In this document: piece by piece, positions 8,253 through 16,503 of the stretch | Layout: each line of letters begins with the position of its first letter | How positions within the stretch are numbered: the first letter of the stretch is position 1 | Assembly (NCBI RefSeq): GCF_022829585.1 | Contig: NZ_JAKSYC010000065.1 | Location: forward strand, 1 to 64,000 | DNA length: 64,000 bases | From: Methylobacterium sp. J-026 | GTDB taxonomy: Bacteria > Pseudomonadota > Alphaproteobacteria > Rhizobiales > Beijerinckiaceae | Direction: 5' to 3' | Notes under the pieces: model-generated | Databases searched by the model: none | What the model was told of the DNA's origin: nothing | What the model saw: the letters and a program-made list of their open reading frames with translations, nothing else | Position numbers and translations under genes: made by a program

Positions 8253-8966
8253 TCAGGGCGGCGTGATGACCGGGATCTCGTCGGCGATCGTCACGCCCTT
8301 CGGCCCGACGGCGCAGCGATAGGCGCGGACAGCCACGCCAGCCGCCCGCGCATCGCGGAAAGCGCGATCGAACACCGGATCGATGTCGCGGGCGACGTCG
8401 AACGCCTCCGCCTGCATCTGGACCACGATCACGACGAGGGCTCGGCCCCCCTCCGTCACCACCTGGGCGAGGTCCCGCATGTGCCGTGCGCTGCGGGCGG
8501 CCTTACAGTCGGGGAACTCCGCGAGCCCCGCTCGGCGCATCAGGTGGCAGTTCTTCACCTCCACGTGGCACGGACCGCCCGCCGCGCCGCTCGCCAGGAA
8601 GTCGACCCGGCTCGCCTGGGCGTAGCGAACCTCCGGCCTGAGCGTGTCGTGACCTTCGAGGGCCGCGATGGCGCCCGACCGGAAGGCCTCGGCGACGAGG
8701 GCGTTCGGGCGCAACGTGTTGAGGCCGACCCATTGCCGCCCGCCCGGCAGGTCGGCCTCCACGAGTTCCCAGGTCAGCGGCAGCTTCCGCGCCGGATTGC
8801 CCGAGCGAGAGAGCAGCACGCGCGCGCCGGGCGTGTTGAGACCGAGCATCGCGCCCGGGTTCGGGCAATGCGCGGTGACGAGCCCCTCGTCGGTCTCGAT
8901 ATCGGCCAGGAAGCGTTTGTAGCGCTGGACGAGCCGTCCCGGCAGGAGCGGCGCGGCGAACTGCAT
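8253..8966 (-). CDS. sfsA: SfsA-family protein
   Basis: This 237-residue protein matches SfsA: RLVQRYKRFLADIE at the N-terminus, TAHCPNPGAMLGL, ELVEADLPGGRQWVGLNTLRPNAL, the nuclease-like VDFLASG and CHVEVKNCHLMRR motifs, then FPDCKAARSARHMRDLAQV and RAYRCAV near the end. The family has a PD-(D/E)XK-like core (EVK motif visible). It was named for its effect on maltose use in E. coli, while its molecular role is unsettled. It is divergent from the next gene, with about 80 bp between starts. Confidence 0.93.
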   Translation of the reverse strand: MQFAAPLLPGRLVQRYKRFLADIETDEGLVTAHCPNPGAMLGLNTPGARVLLSRSGNPARKLPLTWELVEADLPGGRQWVGLNTLRPNALVAEAFRSGAIAALEGHDTLRPEVRYAQASRVDFLASGAAGGPCHVEVKNCHLMRRAGLAEFPDCKAARSARHMRDLAQVVTEGGRALVVIVVQMQAEAFDVARDIDPVFDRAFRDARAAGVAVRAYRCAVGPKGVTIADEIPVITPP

Positions 8967-9043
8967 CGGATCCTCGGGGTTTGCGTAGTCTCAGGCGGCC
9001 GTTGCGCTATCTGCCTGCGAGACCCGCCCGACACCAGAGTTCC

Positions 9044-9784
9044 ATGACCCAGCCTTCCGATTCCGTCACCGCCGCGATCCTCGTCATCGGCGACGAGATT
9101 CTCTCGGGTCGCACCAAGGACAAAAATATCGGCACCATCGCCGATTTCCTCACCGCCGCCGGCATCGACCTGCGCGAGGTGCGGATCGTGCCCGACGAGG
9201 CCGCCATGATCGTCGAGGCGGTGAACGCGCTCCGAAGCCGTTACACCTACCTGTTCACCACCGGCGGGATCGGGCCGACCCATGACGACATCACCGCCAA
9301 TTGCGTGGCCGAGGCCTTCGGCGTCGGGATCGACATCGACGAACGTGCCCGGGCCATGCTGCTGGAGCGGCACAAACTGGAGGATCTGAACGAAGCGCGC
9401 CTGCGCATGGCGCGGATCCCGTTCGGCGCCGATCTGATCGCCAACCCGGTTTCCAAGGCGCCGGGCTTCCGCATCGGCAATGTCCACGTGATGGCGGGCG
9501 TGCCGGGCATCATGCAGGCCATGCTCGACGCGGTCGCCCCGACCCTGACGGGCGGGACCGCGATGATCTCCGAGACGATCGAGGCGGCCGGCCTGCCCGA
9601 GGGCAGCTACGCGGGCGAACTCGGTGCCATCGCCAAGGCGCGCCCCACGGTCGCCATCGGGTCGTATCCGGCCATGACGCCGGAGGGGTTCCGCAACCGG
9701 ATCGTGGTGCGCAGCCGGGATCCGGACGCGCTCGCCGAGGCGCGGGGCGCGGTTGAGGCCCTGCTGGCGCGGCTGTCGGCCTGA
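9044..9784 (+). CDS. CinA/MoaB-like molybdopterin-binding domain protein
   Basis: The 246-residue protein is one MoCF-biosynthesis (MoaB/Mog-like) domain plus a short tail. AAILVIGDEILSGRTKDKN opens the domain, YLFTTGGIGPTHDDIT is the signature, and ANPVSKAPGFRIGNVHVMAGVPGIM follows. It lacks the C-terminal nicotinamide-nucleotide amidase domain of full CinA. Such stand-alone proteins are common in alphaproteobacteria; the likely activity is ADP-ribose or NMN-related pyrophosphatase, by family analogy. The start is the ATG giving MTQPSDSV, as an upstream frame extension is arginine-rich and family-unlike. Confidence 0.85.
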   Translation: MTQPSDSVTAAILVIGDEILSGRTKDKNIGTIADFLTAAGIDLREVRIVPDEAAMIVEAVNALRSRYTYLFTTGGIGPTHDDITANCVAEAFGVGIDIDERARAMLLERHKLEDLNEARLRMARIPFGADLIANPVSKAPGFRIGNVHVMAGVPGIMQAMLDAVAPTLTGGTAMISETIEAAGLPEGSYAGELGAIAKARPTVAIGSYPAMTPEGFRNRIVVRSRDPDALAEARGAVEALLARLSA

Positions 9785-9834
9785 ACGAAAGTCGGGCCTC
9801 CGATCGGATCGAGTAGCGTAGCGAGGCTGAGCGG

Positions 9835-10704
9835 ATGGTGCGGGACAAGAACAAGCGGGCCGATCAGGCGGCCCGCCGGGACGAATTGCTCAAGGAAGTC
9901 TCCGAGATCGGACGGCCGGATGCCTACGTCTTGCACGAGGTGATCCGCCTCGAAGGCGACGAGGAATTGCGGCGGCAGGGTCTCGCGCTGTTCCTGTCCG
10001 CCTTCTCAGCCGGCCTCAGCATCGCCCTGTCGCTGATCGTGCCGGGCGTGCTGCGCAGCCACCTGCCGGACACCGACTGGGCGAAGATCGTCAGCTCGAT
10101 GGGCTACGCGGTCGGATTCCTTGTCGTCGTCCTGGGCCGGCAGCAGCTCTTCACCGAGAACACCATCACGCCGATTCTTCCGCTGCTGCACGACCGATCG
10201 GTGAAGACGGCCCAACGGGTGGTGCGGCTCTGGCTGATCGTCCTATCCGGCAATATCCTCGGCACGCTGGCTATCGCAACAGTCATCGCCCATTCCGGCG
10301 CGTTCGAGCCGCCGGTGCTCAAGGCCTTCGCCGAGATCAGCCACGACGCCATCGCGCACGACTTCTGGGCGACCTTCGTGAAGGCGATCTTCGCCGGCTG
10401 GATGGTTGCCCTGATGGTCTGGTTCCTCCCGGCCACCGGCAGCGCGGCGCCCTTCGTGATCCTGCTGATGACCTGGCTCGTGGCGCTCTGCAGCCTGGCG
10501 CACATCGTCGCCGGCTCCGTGGAGGCCTTCTATCTCGTCGTCACCGGTGCGGCCTCCATGGGCGATTACGGGATGAAATTCTTCCTGCCGACCCTGTTGG
10601 GCAACGCCTTCGGAGGGGCGACCCTGGTGGCGGTGCTCAATTACGGGCAGGTGGCGCCGGAGGTCGAGGAGACGAAGGCGGTCGAGGGCGAGCGTCCTGA
10701 CTGA
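9835..10704 (+). CDS. Formate/nitrite transporter family channel (YfdC-like)
   Basis: This is a 289-residue integral membrane protein of the FNT fold with six helices. A polar N-terminal 60 residues is followed by GLALFLSAFSAGLSIALSLIVPGV, VVLGRQQLFTENTITPILPLL, WLIVLSGNILGTLAIATVIA, FVKAIFAGWMVALMVWFLP, HIVAGSVEAFYLVVTGAASMGDY and LLGNAFGGATLVAVLNYGQV. The Q-L-F-T-E-N motif and paired half-helices are FNT features; the extended N-terminus is like YfdC. The ion carried is not clear. It converges on the ndh-like gene with a 22-bp gap. Confidence 0.88.
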   Translation: MVRDKNKRADQAARRDELLKEVSEIGRPDAYVLHEVIRLEGDEELRRQGLALFLSAFSAGLSIALSLIVPGVLRSHLPDTDWAKIVSSMGYAVGFLVVVLGRQQLFTENTITPILPLLHDRSVKTAQRVVRLWLIVLSGNILGTLAIATVIAHSGAFEPPVLKAFAEISHDAIAHDFWATFVKAIFAGWMVALMVWFLPATGSAAPFVILLMTWLVALCSLAHIVAGSVEAFYLVVTGAASMGDYGMKFFLPTLLGNAFGGATLVAVLNYGQVAPEVEETKAVEGERPD

Positions 10705-10726
10705 CGCTTGACGTGGGCGGCCCGGC

Positions 10727-12007
10727 TCAGTCGAGGCGGACGGTTGGGCTGATCAGGCGGTCGAGATCATCGAGGAGCCATGTCAGGGTCCCGCGCAGCG
10801 GCCCGTAGAGGCCGATCTGGTGCTGGCGATACAGCAGGTCGTGGGTCAGCCGCGCGGAGAGCCCGTTCAGGCGACCGCCGCCGAACGTGTAGCGGCCCAG
10901 CGTACCCCACCCGTTGAAATCGGCCAGCGAGACGATGGCGCCCTTCTCGACGTAGTGGAACGGCGGAAGCTCCGCCGCGACCGCGTCACTGCGGGCCAGC
11001 GCGCGGCCGAGATGGCGGGCGAGATGCTGGGCCATCTGCCGCGCAGCCTGAGCGGTCGCCGGGACAGGCTTGCCGGAGCGCGGGTCGCTGAGGCTCGCGC
11101 AGTCACCCAGCGCGATGATGGCTGGATCGCGGGTCGTACGCAGGTCGGGGCCGACGATGAGTTGCCCGGTCCGCGAGCGGTCCAGACCATCGAGGCTGGC
11201 GAGCACGTCCGGCGCCTTCACACCCGCCGCCCAGACTTTCAGCCCCGCCGGGATGTGGGACCCGTCCTTCAACGAGAAGCCGGCGGCATCCGCCCCCGTG
11301 ACCATCGCGTTCGTCTGCACCGCGACGCCGAGATCCGAAAGGGTGCGGGCGGCCGCCCGCGAGACCGCCTCGGGAAACGCGGGCAGCAGGCGCGGGCCAC
11401 TCTCGATCAGTGTCAGGCGCAGGCGCTCCGGAAGATCCGGCGAGCCGTAGGCCGAGAGCAGGTTGATGGCGTGCTTCAGCTCGGCGGCCAGCTCGACCCC
11501 GGTGGCGCCCCCGCCCACGATGGCGATCCCCAGCATCCCGCCGCGATCGAGCCGCGCCAGCAAATGACGCCGCAGTTGGGTGTGGAACTGCTCGGCCTCG
11601 GTCAGATCGTCGATGGTCAGGCAGTGCTCGGCCACCCCCGGCGTACCGAAATCGTTGGCACGGCTGCCGATGGCAAGGACGAGCAGGTCGTAGGCAAGAT
11701 CGACCTGCGGGTGCCCGTCCGCAGCCTCGACGGCCAAGCGTGCGCGCCGCGACCGCAGGTCGATGCCGACCAGGGCCCCGGGCTGAAAGCGGAAGCCGTT
11801 GCGGCGGGCCTGGGCGAAGAAATCCACCTTCTGCCGGTCGACCCGGGCCGTCCCGGCCGCGAAGGTGTGCAGCATCGGCTTCCAAACGTGGGACAGGCTG
11901 CGGTCGGCCAAGGTCACGTCTGCGTGGCCGCCCCGCCCGAGGCTGGTGGCAACCTCGATGCCGGCGACGCCGCCACCGATGATCACGATCCGCGCCCGAT
12001 CCGTCAT
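10727..12007 (-). CDS. ndh: Type II NADH dehydrogenase-like FAD oxidoreductase
   Basis: This is a 426-residue two-dinucleotide-fold flavoprotein. IVIIGGGVAGIEVATSLGRGG binds FAD, GIAIVGGGATGVELAAELKHA binds NAD(P)H, VWAAGVKAPDVLASLDGL and IALGDCASL complete the FAD site. The C-terminal segment HQIGLYGPLRGTLTWLLDDL is an amphipathic membrane anchor as in NDH-2. NDH-2 passes electrons from NADH to quinone without pumping protons. It follows the Fo operon on the same strand, but a terminator at 12191-12213 separates them. Confidence 0.85.
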   Translation of the reverse strand: MTDRARIVIIGGGVAGIEVATSLGRGGHADVTLADRSLSHVWKPMLHTFAAGTARVDRQKVDFFAQARRNGFRFQPGALVGIDLRSRRARLAVEAADGHPQVDLAYDLLVLAIGSRANDFGTPGVAEHCLTIDDLTEAEQFHTQLRRHLLARLDRGGMLGIAIVGGGATGVELAAELKHAINLLSAYGSPDLPERLRLTLIESGPRLLPAFPEAVSRAAARTLSDLGVAVQTNAMVTGADAAGFSLKDGSHIPAGLKVWAAGVKAPDVLASLDGLDRSRTGQLIVGPDLRTTRDPAIIALGDCASLSDPRSGKPVPATAQAARQMAQHLARHLGRALARSDAVAAELPPFHYVEKGAIVSLADFNGWGTLGRYTFGGGRLNGLSARLTHDLLYRQHQIGLYGPLRGTLTWLLDDLDRLISPTVRLD

Positions 12008-12190
12008 GATGTCTCCGCGTTCACACGGGTCGGGAACGCGGTCACCGTCGCCGATGTTCGCGCCAAGCGGCGTCGTTCCTCATCGTGCGCGCAGCGGGGC
12101 GACCCGACGAAGCGCTCCACGTCCCGGTACACGCGGCGCCCCGGGGATTGGTTCGCTCACGATCGCAAAGAGATCGGTGGTCGTAAAATG

Positions 12191-12213
12191 AAAAAGCCGC
12201 CCGGAGGCGGCTT
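12191..12213 (-). terminator. Intrinsic terminator of the atp Fo operon
   Basis: An 8-bp perfect stem AAGCCGCC/GGCGGCTT with a 4-base CGGA loop is followed, read on the minus strand, by a run of five T and then CATTTT. It begins 27 bases past the atpF stop codon (12240) and points the right way. It should separate atpF from the ndh-like gene. Confidence 0.85.
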
Positions 12214-12239
12214 CTCGAAAACGCGTTGCCGGGACTGGA

Positions 12240-12728
12240 TCAGGACCGCAGACGAGTCCGGACCTCGCCGAGGCTCGCGCGGATCAAGCCCTGCGCGGCC
12301 TCGCCCTGCATCCGCTCCCGCAGGATCGTCTCCGATACCTTCACGGCGGCTTCCGCCGCAGCGGCGCGAACCTGGGCCTCGGCCTGCGCCTCGGCTTGGG
12401 CGATCTTGGTCTCGGCGGCCTTCGTGCGCCGGGCCAGGAAGTCGTCGAGCTTGCGGTGACCCTCCTCGGCGGCGCGCTCGGCCTCCTCGCGGGCGCTGGC
12501 GACGATCGACTCGGCCTCCTTCTCGGCCTCGGCGCGGCGGCGCATGTAGTCGGCCAACACGGCGGCCGCCTCCTCGCGCAGGCGCTTGGCCTCGTCGAGC
12601 TCGTGACGGACGCGGTTGGCGCGGCCGTCCAGGCCCTTGGTCATCGCGGTGAAGCCGCCGACCTTCCAGGCGATGCCCACGAAGATCACGAATGCGACGG
12701 CGACCCAGAATTCGGCTTCGAGCAGCAT
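12240..12728 (-). CDS. atpF: F0F1 ATP synthase subunit b
   Basis: This is the 162-residue peripheral-stalk subunit. Residues 5-24 ([20 protein letters not shown]) form the membrane helix. The rest is a long charged helix rich in A, E, K and R ([26 protein letters not shown] and on) that dimerises with b'. It is the last gene of the operon atpI-B-E-F'-F, 13 bp after b'. The F1 genes are expected elsewhere, as is usual in alphaproteobacteria. Confidence 0.95.
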   Translation of the reverse strand: MLLEAEFWVAVAFVIFVGIAWKVGGFTAMTKGLDGRANRVRHELDEAKRLREEAAAVLADYMRRRAEAEKEAESIVASAREEAERAAEEGHRKLDDFLARRTKAAETKIAQAEAQAEAQVRAAAAEAAVKVSETILRERMQGEAAQGLIRASLGEVRTRLRS

Positions 12729-12741
12729 CGGGGGGTTCCGT

Positions 12742-13320
12742 CTAGTGTGCGGTGGCGTCGAGGGCGCGGTCGAGGCTGGCCCGGTCCGGGGCCTGACCCG
12801 TCAGGCGCTCGACGATCGCCGTCGCGGCCTCCCCCGCGATGGAACGGACGTTGCCCATCGCGGACTCGGTCCGGGCGCGGATCGTCGTCTCGGCGGCGGC
12901 GATCTTCCCGTTGAGCTCCTGCTCCAACGCCTTGCGCTTGGTCTCGGCCTCGGCAGCCAGCGTGTTGCGGGTGGTCTGCGCGATGTCACGGGCCTTGCCC
13001 TGGGCATCCCGGAGAGCCGTCTCGAAGGCCACGCCGGCGGCATCCGCCTCGGTCTTCATCGCCTGGGCCTGATCCAGATCGGCACGCAGGCGCTGGGCAC
13101 GGGCGTGCAGGATCGACTGGATCCGCGGCAGCGCGACCTTGTCCATCAGGTAGTAGAGGAGGCCGAAGGCCAGGGCGAGCCAGATCAGCTGCGCCAGATA
13201 GCCGGAGGTCTCGAAGGGCGGAAAGGCGCCGGTATGCGCCTCCGTGTGCTCGACGTGGCCCGGCACGATCTGCGTGTCGTTGCCCGGAGGCGGCGTGGTG
13301 AGGGGATTGGGCTGCGCCAT
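12742..13320 (-). CDS. atpF': F0F1 ATP synthase subunit b'
   Basis: This 192-residue b-type stalk subunit was started at the ATG giving [13 protein letters not shown]; the reading frame runs on upstream but into sequence unlike the family. A Pro-rich N-terminus precedes the membrane helix [18 protein letters not shown] and the motif [19 protein letters not shown], then a long charged helix. Presence of both b and b' is typical of alphaproteobacteria, cyanobacteria and plastids. It lies between atpE and atpF. Confidence 0.94.
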   Translation of the reverse strand: MAQPNPLTTPPPGNDTQIVPGHVEHTEAHTGAFPPFETSGYLAQLIWLALAFGLLYYLMDKVALPRIQSILHARAQRLRADLDQAQAMKTEADAAGVAFETALRDAQGKARDIAQTTRNTLAAEAETKRKALEQELNGKIAAAETTIRARTESAMGNVRSIAGEAATAIVERLTGQAPDRASLDRALDATAH

Positions 13321-13452
13321 GAGACCGCTACACTGACACCGTTCGCTGAGGCCACCGCCGGGGCGGTGACGGACCAGGGCGGACACCCATTGAGAGCGTC
13401 CACCCGTTCACCGGCCGGAGGTCGCGGTCAACCGCGGCCTCCGGCGCGCCGA

Positions 13453-13680
13453 TCAGACGGCGAAGAGCAGCAGCAGCGCGATCAGCAGCGAGAAGATGCC
13501 GAGCGCCTCGGTGAGGGCGAAGCCCAGGAGCAGGGTGGCGCGCTGGCCGTCGGCCGCGGACGGGTTGCGAAGGGCGCCGGCGAGGAACTGACCGAACAGG
13601 TTGCCGAGGCCGATGCCCGCACCCGCCATGCCAAGGCAGGCGAGGCCGGCGCCGATGTACTTCGCAGCGACGGGATCCAT
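13453..13680 (-). CDS. atpE: F0F1 ATP synthase subunit c
   Basis: This 75-residue hairpin of two membrane helices builds the rotating c-ring. [26 protein letters not shown] is the glycine-patterned first helix, [13 protein letters not shown] the polar loop, and [24 protein letters not shown] the second helix with the proton-carrying glutamate in ALTEALG. A GGAG ribosome site lies just before the ATG, fitting high expression. Confidence 0.97.
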   Translation of the reverse strand: MDPVAAKYIGAGLACLGMAGAGIGLGNLFGQFLAGALRNPSAADGQRATLLLGFALTEALGIFSLLIALLLLFAV

Positions 13681-13754
13681 GGTAACTCCTGAGGTCTCTT
13701 CAGATCGAAACGTGCGGTGACGTTCGCGGCGGGTGGAGCGGCCGGGTCTAGGGT

Positions 13755-14510
13755 CTAGTGGCCGGGGTGAAGGGCATCGTTGAGGTAGATCGCCGTCAGC
13801 GTCGCGAAGACGTAGGCCTGAAGCGCCGCAACGAGGAACTCGAGAGCGGTCAGCGCGATCGTCAGGAACAGCGGAAGCGGCGATAGCACGCTCCAGGCGC
13901 CCGCGAGAAGAAGCTGGACCACGAAGAACGCGAAGATCTTCATCGCGATGTGGCCGGCCAGCATGTTGGCGAACAGACGCACCGACAGGCTGATCGGACG
14001 CGAGATGAACGAGATGATTTCGATCGGCACCAGGATCGCCAACAGCGGCTTCGGCACGCCCGACGGCACGAACAGGCCGAAGAAGTGGGTGCCGTGCTTC
14101 ATCACGCCGAAGATCACCACGGTGCTAATCACCAGGGCGGCGAGGCCGAAGGTGATGATCAGGTGGCTTGTGACCGCGAAGGCGTAGGGGATCATCCCGA
14201 ACAGGTTCAGGATGAGAACGAACATGAACAGCGAGAATACGAGCGGCATGAAGCGCTTGCCGCCGTCGCCGGTCGCCTGGTGGAGCGTGTCGGCGATGAA
14301 TTCGTAGAATACCTCGGCCAGCGACTGCATCCGGCCCGGAACGATCGAGCGCGAGGCGGTCGCCACGATCGTGATCAGCGCGATGACGCCGACGGCGGCG
14401 AACATGTACAGGGCGGATTGCGTGAACGCGAGCTGCTGATGGCCGATATGGCCGAGCGACACGAGTGGCTTCAGCTCGAACTGCTCGATCGGGTCGATCG
14501 TGACCGCCAT
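13755..14510 (-). CDS. atpB: F0F1 ATP synthase subunit a
   Basis: This 251-residue stator subunit carries the proton half-channels. The start [16 protein letters not shown] is chosen; an in-frame extension of 17 residues upstream is arginine-rich and unlike the family. Key motifs are [36 protein letters not shown] with the essential arginine (SVRLFANM), and [25 protein letters not shown] at the C-terminus. Confidence 0.96.
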   Translation of the reverse strand: MAVTIDPIEQFELKPLVSLGHIGHQQLAFTQSALYMFAAVGVIALITIVATASRSIVPGRMQSLAEVFYEFIADTLHQATGDGGKRFMPLVFSLFMFVLILNLFGMIPYAFAVTSHLIITFGLAALVISTVVIFGVMKHGTHFFGLFVPSGVPKPLLAILVPIEIISFISRPISLSVRLFANMLAGHIAMKIFAFFVVQLLLAGAWSVLSPLPLFLTIALTALEFLVAALQAYVFATLTAIYLNDALHPGH

Positions 14511-14582
14511 TCCCGCTCCCACCCCTCTTGTCCGGCGCGCCGACGCAGTCGGCCGCCTCACATTTCCTCAGACCGGCGCGCC

Positions 14583-14957
14583 TTATGGCTCCTGCCGGTC
14601 GCGTCGCCCAGGACGCGCGCCGGCGAAACCCGACACCCGCATCACGTTGTAGACCCCCGCGACGAACCCAAGCATCAGAAGGACGATCATGCCCCAGGGT
14701 TTGGTCCCGAAGACATGATCGACGATCCAGCCGAGTATGCCCCCCGCGATCACGCCGGCGACGAACTCGGTCGAGAGCGTCATGGCCTGGCCCAGCGAGG
14801 ACGATCCGCCGTTCCGAGGTCGCGTGGAAGGATCGGCAGTGGCCTGCGGCCGCTTCCGTTCGATCTGCGTCTCGAGACGTCTGAGCCTCGCGGAGAGGTC
14901 GCTGTCCGTCGGCGTCCCCTCGGTCCCGTTCCCATCCCGTGCGTCGTCGCCGTTCAC
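14583..14957 (-). CDS. atpI: AtpI/AtpZ-like ATP synthase accessory protein
   Basis: This 124-residue first gene of the Fo operon starts at GTG. A polar N-terminal 55 residues with RLRRLETQIERK is followed by two hydrophobic helices, MTLSTEFVAGVIAGGILGWIVDHVF and WGMIVLLMLGFVAGVYNVMRV, the usual AtpI hairpin. AtpI assists c-ring assembly or Mg2+ supply in other bacteria and is not essential. It precedes atpB by about 70 bp. Confidence 0.9.
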   Translation of the reverse strand: MNGDDARDGNGTEGTPTDSDLSARLRRLETQIERKRPQATADPSTRPRNGGSSSLGQAMTLSTEFVAGVIAGGILGWIVDHVFGTKPWGMIVLLMLGFVAGVYNVMRVSGFAGARPGRRDRQEP

Positions 14958-15020
14958 GGCTTAAAACTCACAGGGCGGGAGGATCCGGGGCCGGCTGGAC
15001 GCCCCCAGCAAGCGGGCCGC

Positions 15021-15049
15021 ACCATAGTTTCGCCTACCTTGGGTGTCAA
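15021..15049 (-). promoter_or_regulatory. atpI: Sigma70-type promoter of the atp Fo operon
   Basis: On the minus strand TTGACA (15049-15044) and TATGGT (15026-15021) are separated by exactly 17 bases. This is a near-consensus housekeeping promoter about 65 bp upstream of the atpI GTG. It is the clearest promoter by eye in the window. Confidence 0.75.
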
Positions 15050-15146
15050 GGCGAAGCCCATTCACCATAAGCCATTGAATTTTAACTGGTATTCCAGTCC
15101 CGGCGATCCCGTCGGTACAGCGCTTCCGGCGAGGTCGACCGAACGA

Positions 15147-15791
15147 TCAGGCCCCCAGGATCGGCTTGATCACCTTCTCCATGCCCTCGACCGTCATCTC
15201 GCCGGTGTAGCGCTCGCCGTTGATGAAGAAGGTCGGTGTCGAGTCGACCTTGAACACGTCGAGCCCGCGCTGCTTCACGGCATTGACCGCGGCGTAGACC
15301 TTCTGGTCCTTCAGGCAGGCCTCGAAGGTCTGCTTGCTGTAGCCGGCCTGGCGGAGCATCTGCTCCAGCGCATCCACCGGCTTCGGCGTGAAGGCCCAGC
15401 CCGCCTGCTGATCGAACAGCAGATCGGTGATCGGGTAGTACTTCGCCTCACCCTCGCACCGCGCCAGCATGAAGGCCGCGGTGGCGAGCGGATCGAGGGG
15501 GAACTCGCGGAGCGTGAAGCGCACCTTGCCGGTGTCGATGTAGCGTTCCTTCAGCACCGGCCAGGTGGTGCGGTGGAAGGCGGCGCAGTGCGAGCAGGTC
15601 ATCGAGGCGTATTCGATGATCGTACATTTGGCGTCCGGCGGGCCGAGCCAGACATCGCCGAGGGGACCCGGCTGAAGCAGCGCGGCCGTCTCGGCATTCT
15701 GTGCCAGGGCGCCGCGGGAGAGAGAGGGCAGGGCGAGGCCGGCGCCGAGGGCGAGGCCGGAGAACTTCAGAGCGTCGCGTCGCGTCGTCAT
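15147..15791 (-). CDS. DsbA-like thiol:disulfide oxidoreductase, Tat-exported
   Basis: This 214-residue protein has a thioredoxin fold with a helical insert. The N-terminus MTTRRDALKFSGLALGAGLALP has twin arginines before a hydrophobic core and an ALAQ-type cleavage site near residue 31, suggesting Tat export. The active site is TCSHCAAFH (CSHC), and TPTFFINGERY carries the cis-proline. Such BdbD/DsbA proteins oxidise or isomerise cysteines in the periplasm. It is a second-gene partner to the DUF721 gene upstream on the same strand (90 bp apart). Confidence 0.88.
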   Translation of the reverse strand: MTTRRDALKFSGLALGAGLALPSLSRGALAQNAETAALLQPGPLGDVWLGPPDAKCTIIEYASMTCSHCAAFHRTTWPVLKERYIDTGKVRFTLREFPLDPLATAAFMLARCEGEAKYYPITDLLFDQQAGWAFTPKPVDALEQMLRQAGYSKQTFEACLKDQKVYAAVNAVKQRGLDVFKVDSTPTFFINGERYTGEMTVEGMEKVIKPILGA

Positions 15792-15881
15792 CGGGCTGGC
15801 TCCGCCGGAATGATCAATCTTGGCGTCCCGATGCGGGTAACCGGGCGCGACCGTCCTGGCAAGGTGACCGATTCGCTCCGA

Positions 15882-16364
15882 TCACCGCTCCGGACGCGTG
15901 GCCACGGCCGCGGTGCCGAGGCGGTCGAGGGCGGCGCGCAGCTTGTCGTCGGCGATGCCCGCCACCGCCTTCTGCACCTCGACGGCCCGGGCCGGATCGA
16001 CGTGGGCACGCGGCGCCGTCCGGCCGCCGCGGCCGACCCGGTCCTGCTGCAGCACGATCCGCGACACGCAGGCCCAGCCGTAATGCGCGTTGATGCGCTG
16101 GATCACCACCGGGGCCAGGTGCTGGAGTTCGATGGCGAAGACACCCTCGACGCGTACCACCAACGTGCCGGAATCCGGCGCCTCGGAGCCCGTGCGGCGG
16201 CGCTTGGGCCATTCGAGCTTGGACGGCCGGCAGTAGCGGGCGAGCCGCTCGCCGACGATCTCCGGCCAGGCGGCCAGGATGTCGGTCGACGCGAAGCCCT
16301 GCGCGGCGAAGGCCGGGCCGATGCAACCCTCGATCAGCTCGGCCAGCGGTTTGACGCGCGCCAT
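15882..16364 (-). CDS. DUF721-family (DciA-like) protein
   Basis: This 160-residue protein is started at the ATG giving MARVKPLAELIEGCIGPAF. The DUF721 core is visible: ILAAWPEIVGERLARYCRPSKLEWPK, then GTLVVRVEGVFAIELQHLAPVVIQRINAHYG. DUF721 proteins relate to DciA, the loader of replicative helicase DnaB in bacteria without DnaC. It is divergent from mutY, with 139 bp between starts, a pairing also seen in other Hyphomicrobiales. Confidence 0.85.
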   Translation of the reverse strand: MARVKPLAELIEGCIGPAFAAQGFASTDILAAWPEIVGERLARYCRPSKLEWPKRRRTGSEAPDSGTLVVRVEGVFAIELQHLAPVVIQRINAHYGWACVSRIVLQQDRVGRGGRTAPRAHVDPARAVEVQKAVAGIADDKLRAALDRLGTAAVATRPER

Positions 16365-16503
16365 GGTGGTTTCGGCTCCGCCCCTGTGGATCCGGAAACA
16401 GTACAGCAGGATGGTTGACGAAGGGAGCATGCGGCCGCGCCGTCGCCGCCCTATGATCGCCGCGCCCCTCCGGCTATGCAGCGCGGTCCCTCTCGACCTG
16501 CCC

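Noticed and set aside
13950-16418. A long open frame of 822 codons on the plus strand, opposite atpB, atpI and the DsbA-like gene
   Set aside because: It is antisense to well-supported genes, is low in complexity (Arg/Glu/Asp/His-rich) and arises from the GC-rich codon bias.
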